Below are positions 24,565-33,032 of a DNA stretch of 64,000 nt, one piece after another (position 1 is the first letter of the stretch; every line of letters begins with the position of its first letter). The translations under genes and the position numbers were made by a program. This DNA is from Nonomuraea basaltis (GTDB lineage Bacteria; Actinomycetota; Actinomycetes; Streptosporangiales; Streptosporangiaceae): assembly GCF_005893125.1 (NCBI RefSeq), contig NZ_VCJS01000022.1, positions 37,987 through 101,986 of the forward strand, read 5' to 3'. A model generated the notes under the pieces. It was not told the DNA's origin. It made no database searches and was given only the letters and a program-made list of their open reading frames with translations.

Positions 24565-25530
24565 TCATGACCGCATTCGGGCTTGATCCTGCACCAAGGC
24601 GGCGAAACCGTCGAGATGGCGGGCAAGGCTGTACTCGAACAGTCCGTCCAAATCCAACACCGTTTCCTCGGGGACCGTGGCCAGCAGAGGGAATCGTCCG
24701 CTGTCGAGGAGTTCGCCGGCCCGTTTCCGCTGGGCGAGCCACCATCCGGTGAGCGTCACGCCGGTCTCCTGCTCCGCTTCGACTTCGTCGGCCATGGACA
24801 GAGCAACGGTGACGACCAGTGCGTGCAGCGTGAGTGCCTCTCGAATTCGTGTCGTCATGGGCAGCCCGAGCCCGTCGAGCGCGCGCAGGGTCCACTCGGT
24901 GTGGGCCATCATGTTGGGCACGAGCAACGGGCGCGTGAACGAGACGGCCCTGGGCAACCAGAGGTGTCGCCGGCACAGCTCCCATTGCCGGCGGGAGATC
25001 AGTTCGAGCTTGGCTCGCCACCCTTCCGGCCCGGGGATGGGGAGCTCTGGTTCGCCGAAGGCTTCGTCGACCATCTGCGTCACCAGTTCGTCCTTATTGG
25101 CCACGTGCCGGTACAGCGACATCGGACCGGCTCCGAGCTCGGCCGCTAGTCGCCGCATGGACACGGCAACGAGTCCCTCATTGTCGGCGATCGCGATGGC
25201 GGTGCGGAGAACCTGTTCGCGGTTCAGTGCCTGCTTGGGGACGCCGGCCTGCCGCGGTCTCGGTGAGGTGGCCGGGCCGGCCGGCTCTTTGTGGCCCGCG
25301 CGTGCGCTGACCACCGTGCCGGAACCGACCTTCGCCTCGACCAGCCCCTCGTCGCGCAGAGCCGCCATCACTTTGGTCGCGGTCGCGACCGCGACGCCCC
25401 GTCGCTGGGCGATCTGCCGGATGGAGGGCATGCGATCGCCTGGCCGCAGCTCACCGGTCAGGATCCGGGCGCGGAACTCCGCGACGATCCGCCGGTATGG
25501 CGGCTCCGGTCGCCGCGTTGACGACACCAT
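24565..25530 (-). CDS. GntR-TetR fusion regulator
   Basis: 321 residues with two DNA-binding domains. Residues 10-75 are a GntR winged HTH (RIVAEFRARILTGELRPGDRMPSIRQIAQRRGVAVATATKVMAALRDEGLV). Residues 100-155 are a TetR HTH (LAAELGAGPMSLYRHVANKDELV), followed by a TetR ligand domain. This double architecture is known in actinobacteria. Two direct repeats GTACTAGTTCA lie 45-75 bases upstream and are likely autoregulatory. Its target could be the membrane protein gene at 26 kb. Confidence 0.88.
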   Translation of the reverse strand: MVSSTRRPEPPYRRIVAEFRARILTGELRPGDRMPSIRQIAQRRGVAVATATKVMAALRDEGLVEAKVGSGTVVSARAGHKEPAGPATSPRPRQAGVPKQALNREQVLRTAIAIADNEGLVAVSMRRLAAELGAGPMSLYRHVANKDELVTQMVDEAFGEPELPIPGPEGWRAKLELISRRQWELCRRHLWLPRAVSFTRPLLVPNMMAHTEWTLRALDGLGLPMTTRIREALTLHALVVTVALSMADEVEAEQETGVTLTGWWLAQRKRAGELLDSGRFPLLATVPEETVLDLDGLFEYSLARHLDGFAALVQDQARMRS

Positions 25531-25573
25531 GAGGGCCCTCGATTCATCGGTGAGGTTCTTGCCAGCAGAGAGT

Positions 25574-25604
25574 GTACTAGTTCAATCCGCCCAGTACTAG
25601 TTCA
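25574..25604. promoter_or_regulatory. Direct operator repeats GTACTAGTTCA
   Basis: Identical 11-base repeats start at 25574 and 25594, 20 bp apart. Each is centred on the palindrome ACTAGT. They sit between the GntR-TetR gene and the plus-strand genes. Confidence 0.5.
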
Positions 25605-25656
25605 CTTTGTCGCCCAGAATACCCAGGAAAGCCACCTGTCTCGATACCATGTACGC

Positions 25657-25977
25657 ATGATATTGGATACGCCGTACGCATCCGTCAGGCAGGAAGACGG
25701 CGCAGACCAGCAGGCGGCCGGCCGCCGCGAGGGCGCCTCGGCATGGCAGACGTTGGCCGCCGGCCAGGCACCCCATGAGCAGCATCCGGACGCGCCCGAC
25801 GCGGACCCGAACGTGCTGGCACGTGGGCTCCTCCCCCGCACCGCGGCAGGCGCCGCCGAGTTGGCGTTCCGCCCGCTCGTGCAGGGGTTCTTTCCACCGG
25901 CTCGAGGCTGGTTCGCTCCCATGAGGCTCAGCACAGCTTCCACCAGCATGGACGGCGCAGGATCGGAGGCCGCATGA
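25657..25977 (+). CDS. Doubtful ORF coupled to the following membrane protein
   Basis: 106 codons with high GC3, but no recognised domain and no ribosome site. Its only support is a four-base ATGA overlap with the next gene. It may be a chance open frame in a leader region. Confidence 0.25.
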   Translation: MILDTPYASVRQEDGADQQAAGRREGASAWQTLAAGQAPHEQHPDAPDADPNVLARGLLPRTAAGAAELAFRPLVQGFFPPARGWFAPMRLSTASTSMDGAGSEAA

Positions 25978-27023
25978 ACCAGATGGGGGACCAGTTGTCC
26001 ATCTCGTATGCCGAAGTACGGTCGTGGCATCGACCGCTCATGATCATGGTGGCGGCGATGTCCGCGCTCGTCGTCGTCGCGAGCGTCGGTCTCCTCGCCG
26101 ACGGTCGCGAGCTCTTGCAGCAGTCGGTCTGGGCCAAGCCGCTGAAGTTCGCGGTGTCGTTCGTCATGTACGGCGCAACGCTCGCCTGGCTGATACCGAA
26201 ACTGCGCCGGGCACGGCGCACGATGTGGACCATCGGAACGGTCTTCGCCGTCGCCGGACTGGTCGACGTCGGCTTCATCGCGGTGCAGGCCGCCCGCGGC
26301 ACCTACAGCCACTTCAACGCCGGCACAGAACCGTTCACCCAGATCGGGCAGCAGATTTTCTCCACCGGCGTCTTCGGGCTGTTCGGGGCGAGCCTGATCA
26401 TCGCCATCATGCTGCTGTTCCAGCGCATCGGTGACACGGCACTCACCTGGGCCTTGCGCGCCGGGCTCGGGCTGGCCGTCCTCGGCATGGCGCTGGCGTC
26501 CTTCATCACCGGGTGGACCTCGTCGGCCGGACCCCGCACGGTCAAGGACGCCTACGGCAATCCGGTCCCGCTGGTGGGCGGACACGGAGTCGGAGTACCG
26601 GACGGCGGCGGCATGCCGATCACGAACTGGAGCACCACAGGCGGCGACCTGCGCGTCCCGCACTTCATCGGCTTGCACTCCATACAGGTGTACGTGCTCG
26701 CGGTGCTGGTTCTCACCGCCCTCGCGGCCCGGATCGGCTGGCTGTGCGGCGAACGTGTGCGCGCCCAGCTGATCGGAGTCGTCATCCTGGGGTACACCGC
26801 GCTGTTCGCCATCACGGCGTGGCAGGCGCTGCGCGGTCAGTCGCTGGTCCACCCCGACGCGGCCACGTGGACCGCGCTCGCGATGGCGGTTGTCGTGACC
26901 GCGCTGCTGGCGGCCCTGGCCATCTCGTCGGCTCGCCGCAGCGAGGTGGCACCCGCCGGCGACGGGCGCTCGCCCAGCGCGCCGCCGGCAGCAGCGCCAA
27001 CTCCTTCTCGCCCAGGTGGGTGA
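25974..27023 (+). CDS. Conserved membrane protein
   Basis: About 349 residues with seven or eight membrane helices (e.g. MIMVAAMSALVVVASVGLLA, IGTVFAVAGLVDVGFIAV, FGLFGASLIIAIMLLF, VYVLAVLVLTALAARIGWL). WAKPLKFAVSFV and VPHFIGLHSIQVY are conserved in similar actinobacterial proteins that I cannot name. The last 30 residues (Ser/Pro/Ala-rich) probably run into foreign sequence, since a gene remnant starts there on the other strand. Confidence 0.7.
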   Translation: MNQMGDQLSISYAEVRSWHRPLMIMVAAMSALVVVASVGLLADGRELLQQSVWAKPLKFAVSFVMYGATLAWLIPKLRRARRTMWTIGTVFAVAGLVDVGFIAVQAARGTYSHFNAGTEPFTQIGQQIFSTGVFGLFGASLIIAIMLLFQRIGDTALTWALRAGLGLAVLGMALASFITGWTSSAGPRTVKDAYGNPVPLVGGHGVGVPDGGGMPITNWSTTGGDLRVPHFIGLHSIQVYVLAVLVLTALAARIGWLCGERVRAQLIGVVILGYTALFAITAWQALRGQSLVHPDAATWTALAMAVVVTALLAALAISSARRSEVAPAGDGRSPSAPPAAAPTPSRPGG

Positions 27024-27059
27024 TGTCTTGTCCGGCGACGCGTGGGAGCCATTCCGGGC

Positions 27060-27365
27060 AACCGATGGGTGACGGTGGGTAACGCCGGTTGGTGACACGC
27101 CCGGGTACGCGCTGTTCCTGTCCGCCCTGCTCACCGGCGAACGGGCCAGGCGTGGCAGCCGCACCGGTCCCCGCGCGTTGAGCGAGCTGATGGCTGCCCG
27201 GGATGCCGCGCAGGCCGACAGCGAGGCCGTCATGCCGAGCGGGGACAGGACCGTGATCGTGGTACTCCCGGCCGGACACATCTCTGATCATCTGGCCGAG
27301 GACGGCGTAGCCGAGGTCGCTGTAGTTCCACGTCCCCGGCCGGTTCAGCGCGCAGCGCGCTGTCC
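27060..27365 (-). pseudogene. Serine hydrolase remnant
   Basis: The minus strand reads ALNRPGTWNYSDLGYAVLGQ, the YxN-motif region of a beta-lactamase-fold hydrolase. A frame change then leads to a VLSPLGMTAS segment. No SxxK or HxG part survives. It touches the stop of the SMP-30 gene. Confidence 0.5.
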
Positions 27366-27371
27366 TGATCG

Positions 27372-28238
27372 TCAGTGGGGCATTCGCGGACGGGGCAGTG
27401 CGGGATCGGCCACGTCCAGGGTGAGGTGGACGATGTTGGGGGTATGCCTTGAACCGAGCATTCCCAGGCTGGTCACGAGGAGTCCGTCGTTGGTGACGGC
27501 GATCGCGCTCGGGCCGTCGAGGCCGTCGGCTGCGGTGGCGAGGACAGTTGTGTCGCCGTGTGGGGTGATGCGCAGAACGGTGTCGCGCGGGTGGATGGCG
27601 AGATACAGCGTGCCTGAGGTGTCGAAGGCGAAGTCGTCGGCGGGTATGCCGGCATACACCTGCGTCACCTCGCCCGGGTGTCCCTGATCGATACTGATGC
27701 GCAGGACGCTGCCCTGGGCTGTGTTGGTCGCCCACAGAGCGCCGTCCCAGACCTTGAGCCCGTTCACACCGGTGGATGACACTGCGTCGTCCGGTGACGT
27801 CGGTGTCAGGCGCTCGTCGACGAGCCAGAGCCGCAGCGTGTCATCGCCGGGGGAACAGCAGAGGATTTCGCCGTTGACGGAGTCCGCAGCGAACAGCGTG
27901 CCGTCTTCGGCAAAGGTGATGCCGTTGAGTCCTGCCTGGGTTTCCGCGGTGGCGAATCGGCTCCAGCGATGGGGAGCGTCGCGCCGCCAGATCCCCGCCA
28001 CGGCGTCAGCCGCGCTGCGCACCGCGGCGTAGAGCCGATGATCGGCGTCCGAGGCGAGCCCGACAACGATCGCGTCTCCTTGTTCCGGGGTCACCCGTTC
28101 CTGCTCCCTGCTGGACAACCAGACGGTGCCCGCAACCAGCAGCGTCGCGCAGATCGTGCCGTCCGCGAGGATCACGATGTTCTCCGGCATCTCTCCGGCA
28201 CTGTAATCAAAGGTTTTGAGGATCTTGGAATTCGCCAT
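27372..28238 (-). CDS. SMP-30/gluconolactonase-like beta-propeller protein
   Basis: 288 residues. Repeated propeller blades (NGITFAEDGTLFAADSVNGEIL, NGLKVWDGALWATNTAQGSVLRI, DDFAFDTSGTLYLAIHPRDTVLRI, GPSAIAVTNDGLLVTSLG) show the SMP-30/LRE pattern with candidate metal-ligand Asn and Asp residues. It has no signal peptide. Family members are lactonases or structural homologues; the substrate here is unknown. A serine hydrolase remnant lies downstream. Confidence 0.75.
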   Translation of the reverse strand: MANSKILKTFDYSAGEMPENIVILADGTICATLLVAGTVWLSSREQERVTPEQGDAIVVGLASDADHRLYAAVRSAADAVAGIWRRDAPHRWSRFATAETQAGLNGITFAEDGTLFAADSVNGEILCCSPGDDTLRLWLVDERLTPTSPDDAVSSTGVNGLKVWDGALWATNTAQGSVLRISIDQGHPGEVTQVYAGIPADDFAFDTSGTLYLAIHPRDTVLRITPHGDTTVLATAADGLDGPSAIAVTNDGLLVTSLGMLGSRHTPNIVHLTLDVADPALPRPRMPH

Positions 28239-28304
28239 CCAAAGATTTAACGGGCGAATCTCTGGAATGCCAAGACGTGCTCGTCAAGTCACCAGTAGAC
28301 AGGT

Positions 28305-28490
28305 GCGGCGGCCGCCCTGGCCGACCACGCGCCTCCGGATGCCAACACGCCGGTCACTGCCTACCTGCTCAACCAGAGCGGGCTCTTCCTCGACAACGAG
28401 GGCGCCGGCAACCACGCGATCGACTCCTTCGAGCGGGCCTGCACCGCCTACGAGCGGGTGCGGGTAGCCGATCACCTGCGCCCTTCCGGG
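28305..28490 (+). pseudogene. TPR-like regulator remnant
   Basis: An uninterrupted frame without a start contains TAYLLNQSGLFLDNEGAG and AIDSFERACTAYERV, which resembles one or two TPR units of an AfsR/NB-ARC-type protein. It lies between two minus-strand genes. Confidence 0.4.
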
Positions 28491-28499
28491 CCGCTCCCT

Positions 28500-29357
28500 T
28501 CAAGGCGAGGGCTTGGCGAGGTCCGGCGCGTGCGTCAGCCGCGTGGACACCTCCCACAGTCGCAGGGTCAGCGCCGCGTCGCGCACCTGTGGGCCGCGCG
28601 GGTCCTCGATGTCGAGCCGGTTGAGGAACCGCCCGTTGACGCCGGCCGGGTCGTCGGTGGTGATCAGGTGCTCCAGCGGCCCGGCCCCCTGCTCGGGCGT
28701 GATCGCGGGACTGACCCGGGAGTGCATGAGCAGCGCTGCCAGCCGGTTGTCCCGGAAGGCGTTGGTGGCGGTCAGTCCCGGGTGGAAGGCGGCGGTGGTC
28801 ACGGTCGTGCCCGCGGCGCGCCGGGCAAGTTCCCGGGTGAACAGCAGTGTGGCGAGCTTGGTCATGCCGTACACGCGCATCATCCGGTAGCGGCGCCGGG
28901 CGGTGGTGAGGTCGTCCAGGTCGATTTTGGCGTACCGGTAGGCGTTGCTGCCGGTGTTGATGACGCGCGCGTCCGGCGACTGCCGCAGCCGTTCCAGCAG
29001 CAGGGTGGTGAGCAGGAACGGCGCCAGGTGGTTGATCTGGAAGGTGCGCTCGTGCCCGTCGGGGGTCAGGGCGCGGGAGGAGAACAGGGCGCCGGCGTTG
29101 TTGGCCAGGGCGTCGATGCGGGGATAGCGCTCCAGTAGTTCCCCGGCGAGGCGGCGGACGTCGTCGAGGCGGCCGAAGTCGGCCAGGTGGGCGTGCGCGC
29201 CCGCGCTTTCCGCCACGGCGCGGGTGGCCTCGGGCGAGCGGCCGACCACGGCCACGGTGGCGCCGCGGGCGGCCAGCCGGCGCGCCGCCGCGGCGCCGAT
29301 GCCGGAGCTTGCCCCGGTGATGATCACTGTCGTGCCGTGCAGGCTCCGCTCAGCCAT
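28500..29357 (-). CDS. Short-chain dehydrogenase/reductase (SDR)
   Basis: 285 residues. The cofactor motif is TGASSGIG, with NNAG, a Ser in INTGSNAYRYA, and YGMTK as the catalytic Tyr-Lys. Its layout resembles WW-domain-oxidoreductase/retinol-dehydrogenase-like SDRs. An Arg after strand 2 (VVGRS) favours NADP(H). It is divergent from an MmyB regulator, the standard arrangement for that regulator family. Confidence 0.9.
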   Translation of the reverse strand: MAERSLHGTTVIITGASSGIGAAAARRLAARGATVAVVGRSPEATRAVAESAGAHAHLADFGRLDDVRRLAGELLERYPRIDALANNAGALFSSRALTPDGHERTFQINHLAPFLLTTLLLERLRQSPDARVINTGSNAYRYAKIDLDDLTTARRRYRMMRVYGMTKLATLLFTRELARRAAGTTVTTAAFHPGLTATNAFRDNRLAALLMHSRVSPAITPEQGAGPLEHLITTDDPAGVNGRFLNRLDIEDPRGPQVRDAALTLRLWEVSTRLTHAPDLAKPSP

Positions 29358-29493
29358 GGTGACGTCCTCGCATGCTGAATGTGAACATGGACCTGAACCT
29401 TGGCGGCGACCGGGCCGGCTTGCCAGGGCTCCGCCGATCCTGGGGGTGACAGGACCAGGCTGAACACCTCCGCGGGCTCATAAGCTGGGGCGC

Positions 29494-30375
29494 ATGACGA
29501 GCCGGGAGCACACCGTCCTGGGCGACTACCTGCGCGCCCGCCGCGAGGTGCTGCGTCCGCAGGACGCCGGGCTGCCCGCCGGTCAGGGCCGTCGGCGGGT
29601 GCCCGGGCTGCGGCGCGAGGAGCTCGCTCTGCTCGCCGGCATCAGCGCCGACTACTACCTGCGACTGGAGCAGGGACGCGACCGGCGCCCTTCGCCGCAG
29701 GTCCTGGACGCCCTGGCCAGCGCGCTGGGACTGGACGAGGCGGCGCGGGCCCACCTGCATCGCCTGGCCAAGCAGGAGCAGCAGCCGCGCCGCCGCCCGC
29801 GGCGGGCCCCGGAGCGGGTGGTGCCCGGCCTGCGGCGGCTGCTCGAGTCCGCCTTCGGCGCCCCGGCCTACGTCCAGGGCCGGCTGATGGACGTCCTGGC
29901 CGCCAACGGCCTGGCCCAAGCGCTGTCGCCGGCGTACGCACCGGGCACCAACGTGGTGCGGGCCATGTTCCTGGAGCCGGGACTGGCGCAGACCCACGGC
30001 GTCGGGGAACACGATCTGGCGGGGCTGGTCGCCTGCCTGCGCCGCCAGGTGGGCCCCGACGTGGACGACCCCCGGCTGACGGAACTCGTCGGCGAGCTGT
30101 CGGTCCGCAGCGAGCCGTTCCGGCGGCTGTGGGCCCGCCAGGACGTCCGCGCCCCCGCCCGCGGCCCGCTGCGCCTGCACCACCCCCAGGTGGGACCGCT
30201 GGAACTGCACTACGAGAAGCTGCTCGTGCCGGACGCCCGCGACCAGCAGCTCGTCGTACTCAGCGCCGAGCCGGGCAGCCCGAGCGCCGAAGCGCTCACT
30301 CTCCTGGGGGCCCTACAGGAGCCGGGCGCGCACGAGTCCCGAAGGACCACCTCAGCTGACAATCAAGCCCCTTGA
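29494..30375 (+). CDS. MmyB-type helix-turn-helix regulator
   Basis: 293 residues. XRE HTH (VPGLRREELALLAGISADYYLRLEQGRDRRPS) and MmyB ligand domain (LLESAFGAPAYVQGRLMDVLAANGLAQAL, then LEPGLAQTH). It is the second regulator of this class in the window. It should control the divergent SDR gene. The intergenic region has TCCTG-N7-CAGGA at 29438-29454, unlike the ATTCC operators at 4-5.5 kb. Confidence 0.88.
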   Translation: MTSREHTVLGDYLRARREVLRPQDAGLPAGQGRRRVPGLRREELALLAGISADYYLRLEQGRDRRPSPQVLDALASALGLDEAARAHLHRLAKQEQQPRRRPRRAPERVVPGLRRLLESAFGAPAYVQGRLMDVLAANGLAQALSPAYAPGTNVVRAMFLEPGLAQTHGVGEHDLAGLVACLRRQVGPDVDDPRLTELVGELSVRSEPFRRLWARQDVRAPARGPLRLHHPQVGPLELHYEKLLVPDARDQQLVVLSAEPGSPSAEALTLLGALQEPGAHESRRTTSADNQAP

Positions 30376-30529
30376 CCAGTGGCTCACCGCCTCGGAACCC
30401 AGCAGCAATCAAGCACCACTCACCCTCCGGCATCGCTGCGACCCGCCCCGCCTACGCCTCCTGGGCCAACCCGATCAATGCTGCCCTCGGCCAACTGGCC
30501 GAACGGCCGCGAACACGGGCCACGGACCC

Positions 30530-30735
30530 CTCCGGCCGCCTTGCCCGGCATGTGGGGTACTGGCCCGGCGGGTGCACGCCTATCACACGCGGCGTCTGGC
30601 GGATGTGCCGGTCGGCAGCGGCGGTGTGGTCGTGGACCTGCGAATACGCCGATTGGTGTGAAACCCGCGGATGCGTGCGGTGGACGTCCGACCGGCGGGC
30701 GCGCACCTGTAGTCGTTCGTCACAAGCTTCGACCC
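30530..30735 (+). pseudogene. ISL3-type transposase remnant
   Basis: One frame reads RVHAYHTRRLADVPVGSGG and on to LRIRRLV, then hits TGA. The next frame continues CETRGCVRWTS. This is the N-terminal zinc-finger region of ISL3 transposases with a two-base deletion. No DDE domain remains. The rest of 30376-30813 has no gene. Confidence 0.55.
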
Positions 30736-30813
30736 TAGAGGGGGCATAAGCATTCATTCGACGAATTTTCGGAGCACCACACGAGGCAGTGGTCGTCACA
30801 GGTCGGGCACGCG

Positions 30814-31710
30814 TTACCCGGTCGCGTCGAGGGTGGGACGGAGCTCGGCCCAGGCCCATGCTCCGAGCGTCGTGTCGGTCGTGGTCACGGGGGTCCGCGA
30901 CTGCTCGGGGACGAATCCCTCGCGCAGTCCGGTCGACATGCCCATGATGGCCCCGACCTGCGCCGGGGACATGCCGGCGCCGCCCAGCGTGGCGCGCATG
31001 TCGTCGTCGGCGACGCGGTTTGCGGTGACCGTGCGGCCCAGGACGTCGCCGACCACGGCCAAGGCGTCGTCCCAGGACAGGTCCTGTGGTCCGTGCACGG
31101 CCTGCACCCGGCGTCCCGACCAGTCGGCGCGCAGCAGCAGGGACGCGGCCACCGCGGCGATGTCGGCCGGAGCGACCCAGGAGAACGGCTTGCCGGTGGG
31201 CAGGAGCACGGCCACGGTGCCTGAGCGGATGCTGTCGAGCTCGAACAGCAGGTTGCTGAAGAAGTAGCCGCACCGCAGGTGGGTGACGGCGAGGCCGGCG
31301 TCCTTGGCGACGACCCGGTCCAGCGCCTCCTCGACGCGGGCCAGCCCGTCGATCTCACCGGCGCCTTCGCGGAGCTCCGCTCCGACGCTGCTCTGCAGGA
31401 CGGTGCGGGGGATGCGGTTCTCGGCGACCGCGGCGGCGGCGATCTCGCCGACCTCGGCGTACGCCGCGACGGGGTCGTCGGCCTCGCCGGGCGGCACGAC
31501 CAGGAACAGCGCGTCGACGCCGCGGGTCGCCTCGGTGACGGCCGCGGCCTCCCGCAGGTCGACCTCGCGGGCGTCGACGAGGTCGCCCCAGGTCGCGCGG
31601 GGCTGCTCGGGGTGGCGGCTCAGCAGCCGCGGACGGACACCTGCGCGGACCAGGTGCCCAACTAGGAAGCGGCCGACATTGCCGGACGGTGCGGTGATGG
31701 CGATCTCCAT
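30814..31710 (-). CDS. NmrA-like NAD(P)-binding protein
   Basis: 298 residues. A Rossmann start MEIAITAPSGNVGRFLV has the NmrA-type GxxGxxG variant, followed by VDALFLVVPP and VLQSSVGAEL. It lacks the YxxxK pair of classical SDRs, so it may be a redox sensor or an NAD(P)H-dependent reductase. It is divergent from a WYL-type HTH regulator, with 62 bases between. Confidence 0.82.
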   Translation of the reverse strand: MEIAITAPSGNVGRFLVGHLVRAGVRPRLLSRHPEQPRATWGDLVDAREVDLREAAAVTEATRGVDALFLVVPPGEADDPVAAYAEVGEIAAAAVAENRIPRTVLQSSVGAELREGAGEIDGLARVEEALDRVVAKDAGLAVTHLRCGYFFSNLLFELDSIRSGTVAVLLPTGKPFSWVAPADIAAVAASLLLRADWSGRRVQAVHGPQDLSWDDALAVVGDVLGRTVTANRVADDDMRATLGGAGMSPAQVGAIMGMSTGLREGFVPEQSRTPVTTTDTTLGAWAWAELRPTLDATG

Positions 31711-31772
31711 GGCTCCGACCGTACGGGTAGATGTGGCCCGATCCTGTCCGCGATTGTGGCCACACTGGAGCC

Positions 31773-32384
31773 GTGACCGAATTCACCCCTCACGCTGGCG
31801 ACCCCGCCGGACGGACCCTCCGGCTGCTGGAGTTGCCGGCCGCTCGGCCGAGTTGGTCGGCTTCCGATCTCGCGGGGCGCCTCGCGGTCAGCACCCGCAC
31901 CGTCCGTCGCGACGTGGCTCGCCTGCAGGGCCTCGGCTACGCCATCGAGAGCCGACCCGGGCCGGGTGGCCACTACGCGCTGGGTCCGGGGCGCCGGATG
32001 CCGCCGCTGCCCTTCCAGGACGACGAGGTCCTGCCCCTGGTAGCGGCCCTGCGCATGGTCGAGCGAATCCTTGCCGGGGATGCCTCGCACCGGGCGTTGA
32101 CCAAGCTGTCGCAGGTGCTCCCGCGGCGGCCGCGTACCGCCCTGGACAACGCCGCCGCGGGGAGCGAGAACGCTGGCGGCGAGCGCGGGGGTGACCCGGC
32201 GACCCTGGCGGTGCTGCTCCGCGTGGCCGGCCGAGGACCTCGCGACCTGGTTCGCCACGGACTTCGGTCGTCACTCGGGTGCGCCGGGAAGCTGAACGGC
32301 TCAGGCGGTCGCGGCGGCGGCAGCACGACCTGCGTAAACAGGCTACTGATCGTTATCGCGTCGGACTTATCCCGCCATGTCTGA
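31773..32384 (+). CDS. DeoR/WYL-type HTH regulator, C-terminally disrupted
   Basis: The first 125 residues are a normal HTH-plus-linker module (SASDLAGRLAVSTRTVRRDVARLQGLGYAIESRPGPGGHYALGPG, then DEVLPLVAALRMVE). The expected WYL domain is missing: after about residue 130 the frame turns into Gly/Arg-rich sequence and ends at 32384, so total length is about 203 instead of about 320. It starts at GTG 31773 behind TGGAG. DNA binding may survive, but sensing through WYL cannot. Confidence 0.6.
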   Translation: MTEFTPHAGDPAGRTLRLLELPAARPSWSASDLAGRLAVSTRTVRRDVARLQGLGYAIESRPGPGGHYALGPGRRMPPLPFQDDEVLPLVAALRMVERILAGDASHRALTKLSQVLPRRPRTALDNAAAGSENAGGERGGDPATLAVLLRVAGRGPRDLVRHGLRSSLGCAGKLNGSGGRGGGSTTCVNRLLIVIASDLSRHV

Positions 32385-32461
32385 TCCGTAATCCCCCAAG
32401 GGAAAAGGCGGCGACCAGGCGACTTCCCCTTTATCTCGTACTTGGTCTGCGGCCCTTCATG

Positions 32462-32872
32462 TCACACGACGGTGGTGTTCTGCATAGCGCTGATCCACCA
32501 CCTTCTCTCCTTCTTGATCGCCACGATGGTGCCGTGGTTGGTGAATGCTCTTTCCGGAGTGGTGGTGTGCTGTTCCACTTGGACGACGGCGATGTCAGTG
32601 CTCAGAGGACTCACGCTGAGTACGGAGATACGAGTGCTCCAGTCGCGGACAACGCCCGCCAATCGAGCGGTGTGGTAGGCAAAGAGATCGTCCCATCCCC
32701 GTAGAGTCGTGCCGTCGGGCACGGTCAGGATCGCATCGGCGGTGAACCGTCCGTCGAGGACGGCAGCGTCCTTGCGGTTGAAGCCGGCCTCGATGTCGGC
32801 GACGAGTTCTTCGAGGTGACGCACGTCCTGTGCGTCGGCGGGCAGGCGGTAGGCGCGGGGCCGCATCTTCAT
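32462..32872 (-). CDS. SnoaL-like (SgcJ/EcaC-type) protein
   Basis: 136 residues from ATG 32872. The cone-shaped NTF2 fold pattern includes DIEAGFNRKDAAVLDGRFTADAILTVPDG and ends with AIKKERRWWISAMQNT. It is probably a small hydrolase, isomerase or binding domain of unknown substrate. It is followed downstream by no partner on the same strand. Confidence 0.75.
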   Translation of the reverse strand: MKMRPRAYRLPADAQDVRHLEELVADIEAGFNRKDAAVLDGRFTADAILTVPDGTTLRGWDDLFAYHTARLAGVVRDWSTRISVLSVSPLSTDIAVVQVEQHTTTPERAFTNHGTIVAIKKERRWWISAMQNTTVV

Positions 32873-33032
32873 GGTTGTCTCGCTTCCGGTGTATCGGTAG
32901 TTGATCGATGACGTTCGCGCCCGAGCGATTGCACCTGGCGGACACGGGCGTGGAGGGGCGGAATGGTGGGGTGTTCGAGGCGACGTCCGGACGATTGCCG
33001 ACGTCATCGCGTTGCGTTCTCCCGAGCTGGTC

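Noticed and set aside
25602..27281. Open minus-strand frame of 559 codons opposite the membrane protein gene
   Set aside because: It is the antisense shadow of a clear membrane protein; the translated sequence is Arg/Gly/His-rich and has no domain.
29438..29454. TCCTG-N7-CAGGA as a firm MmyB operator
   Set aside because: The arms are short and no second copy is seen, so it is mentioned only with the regulator.
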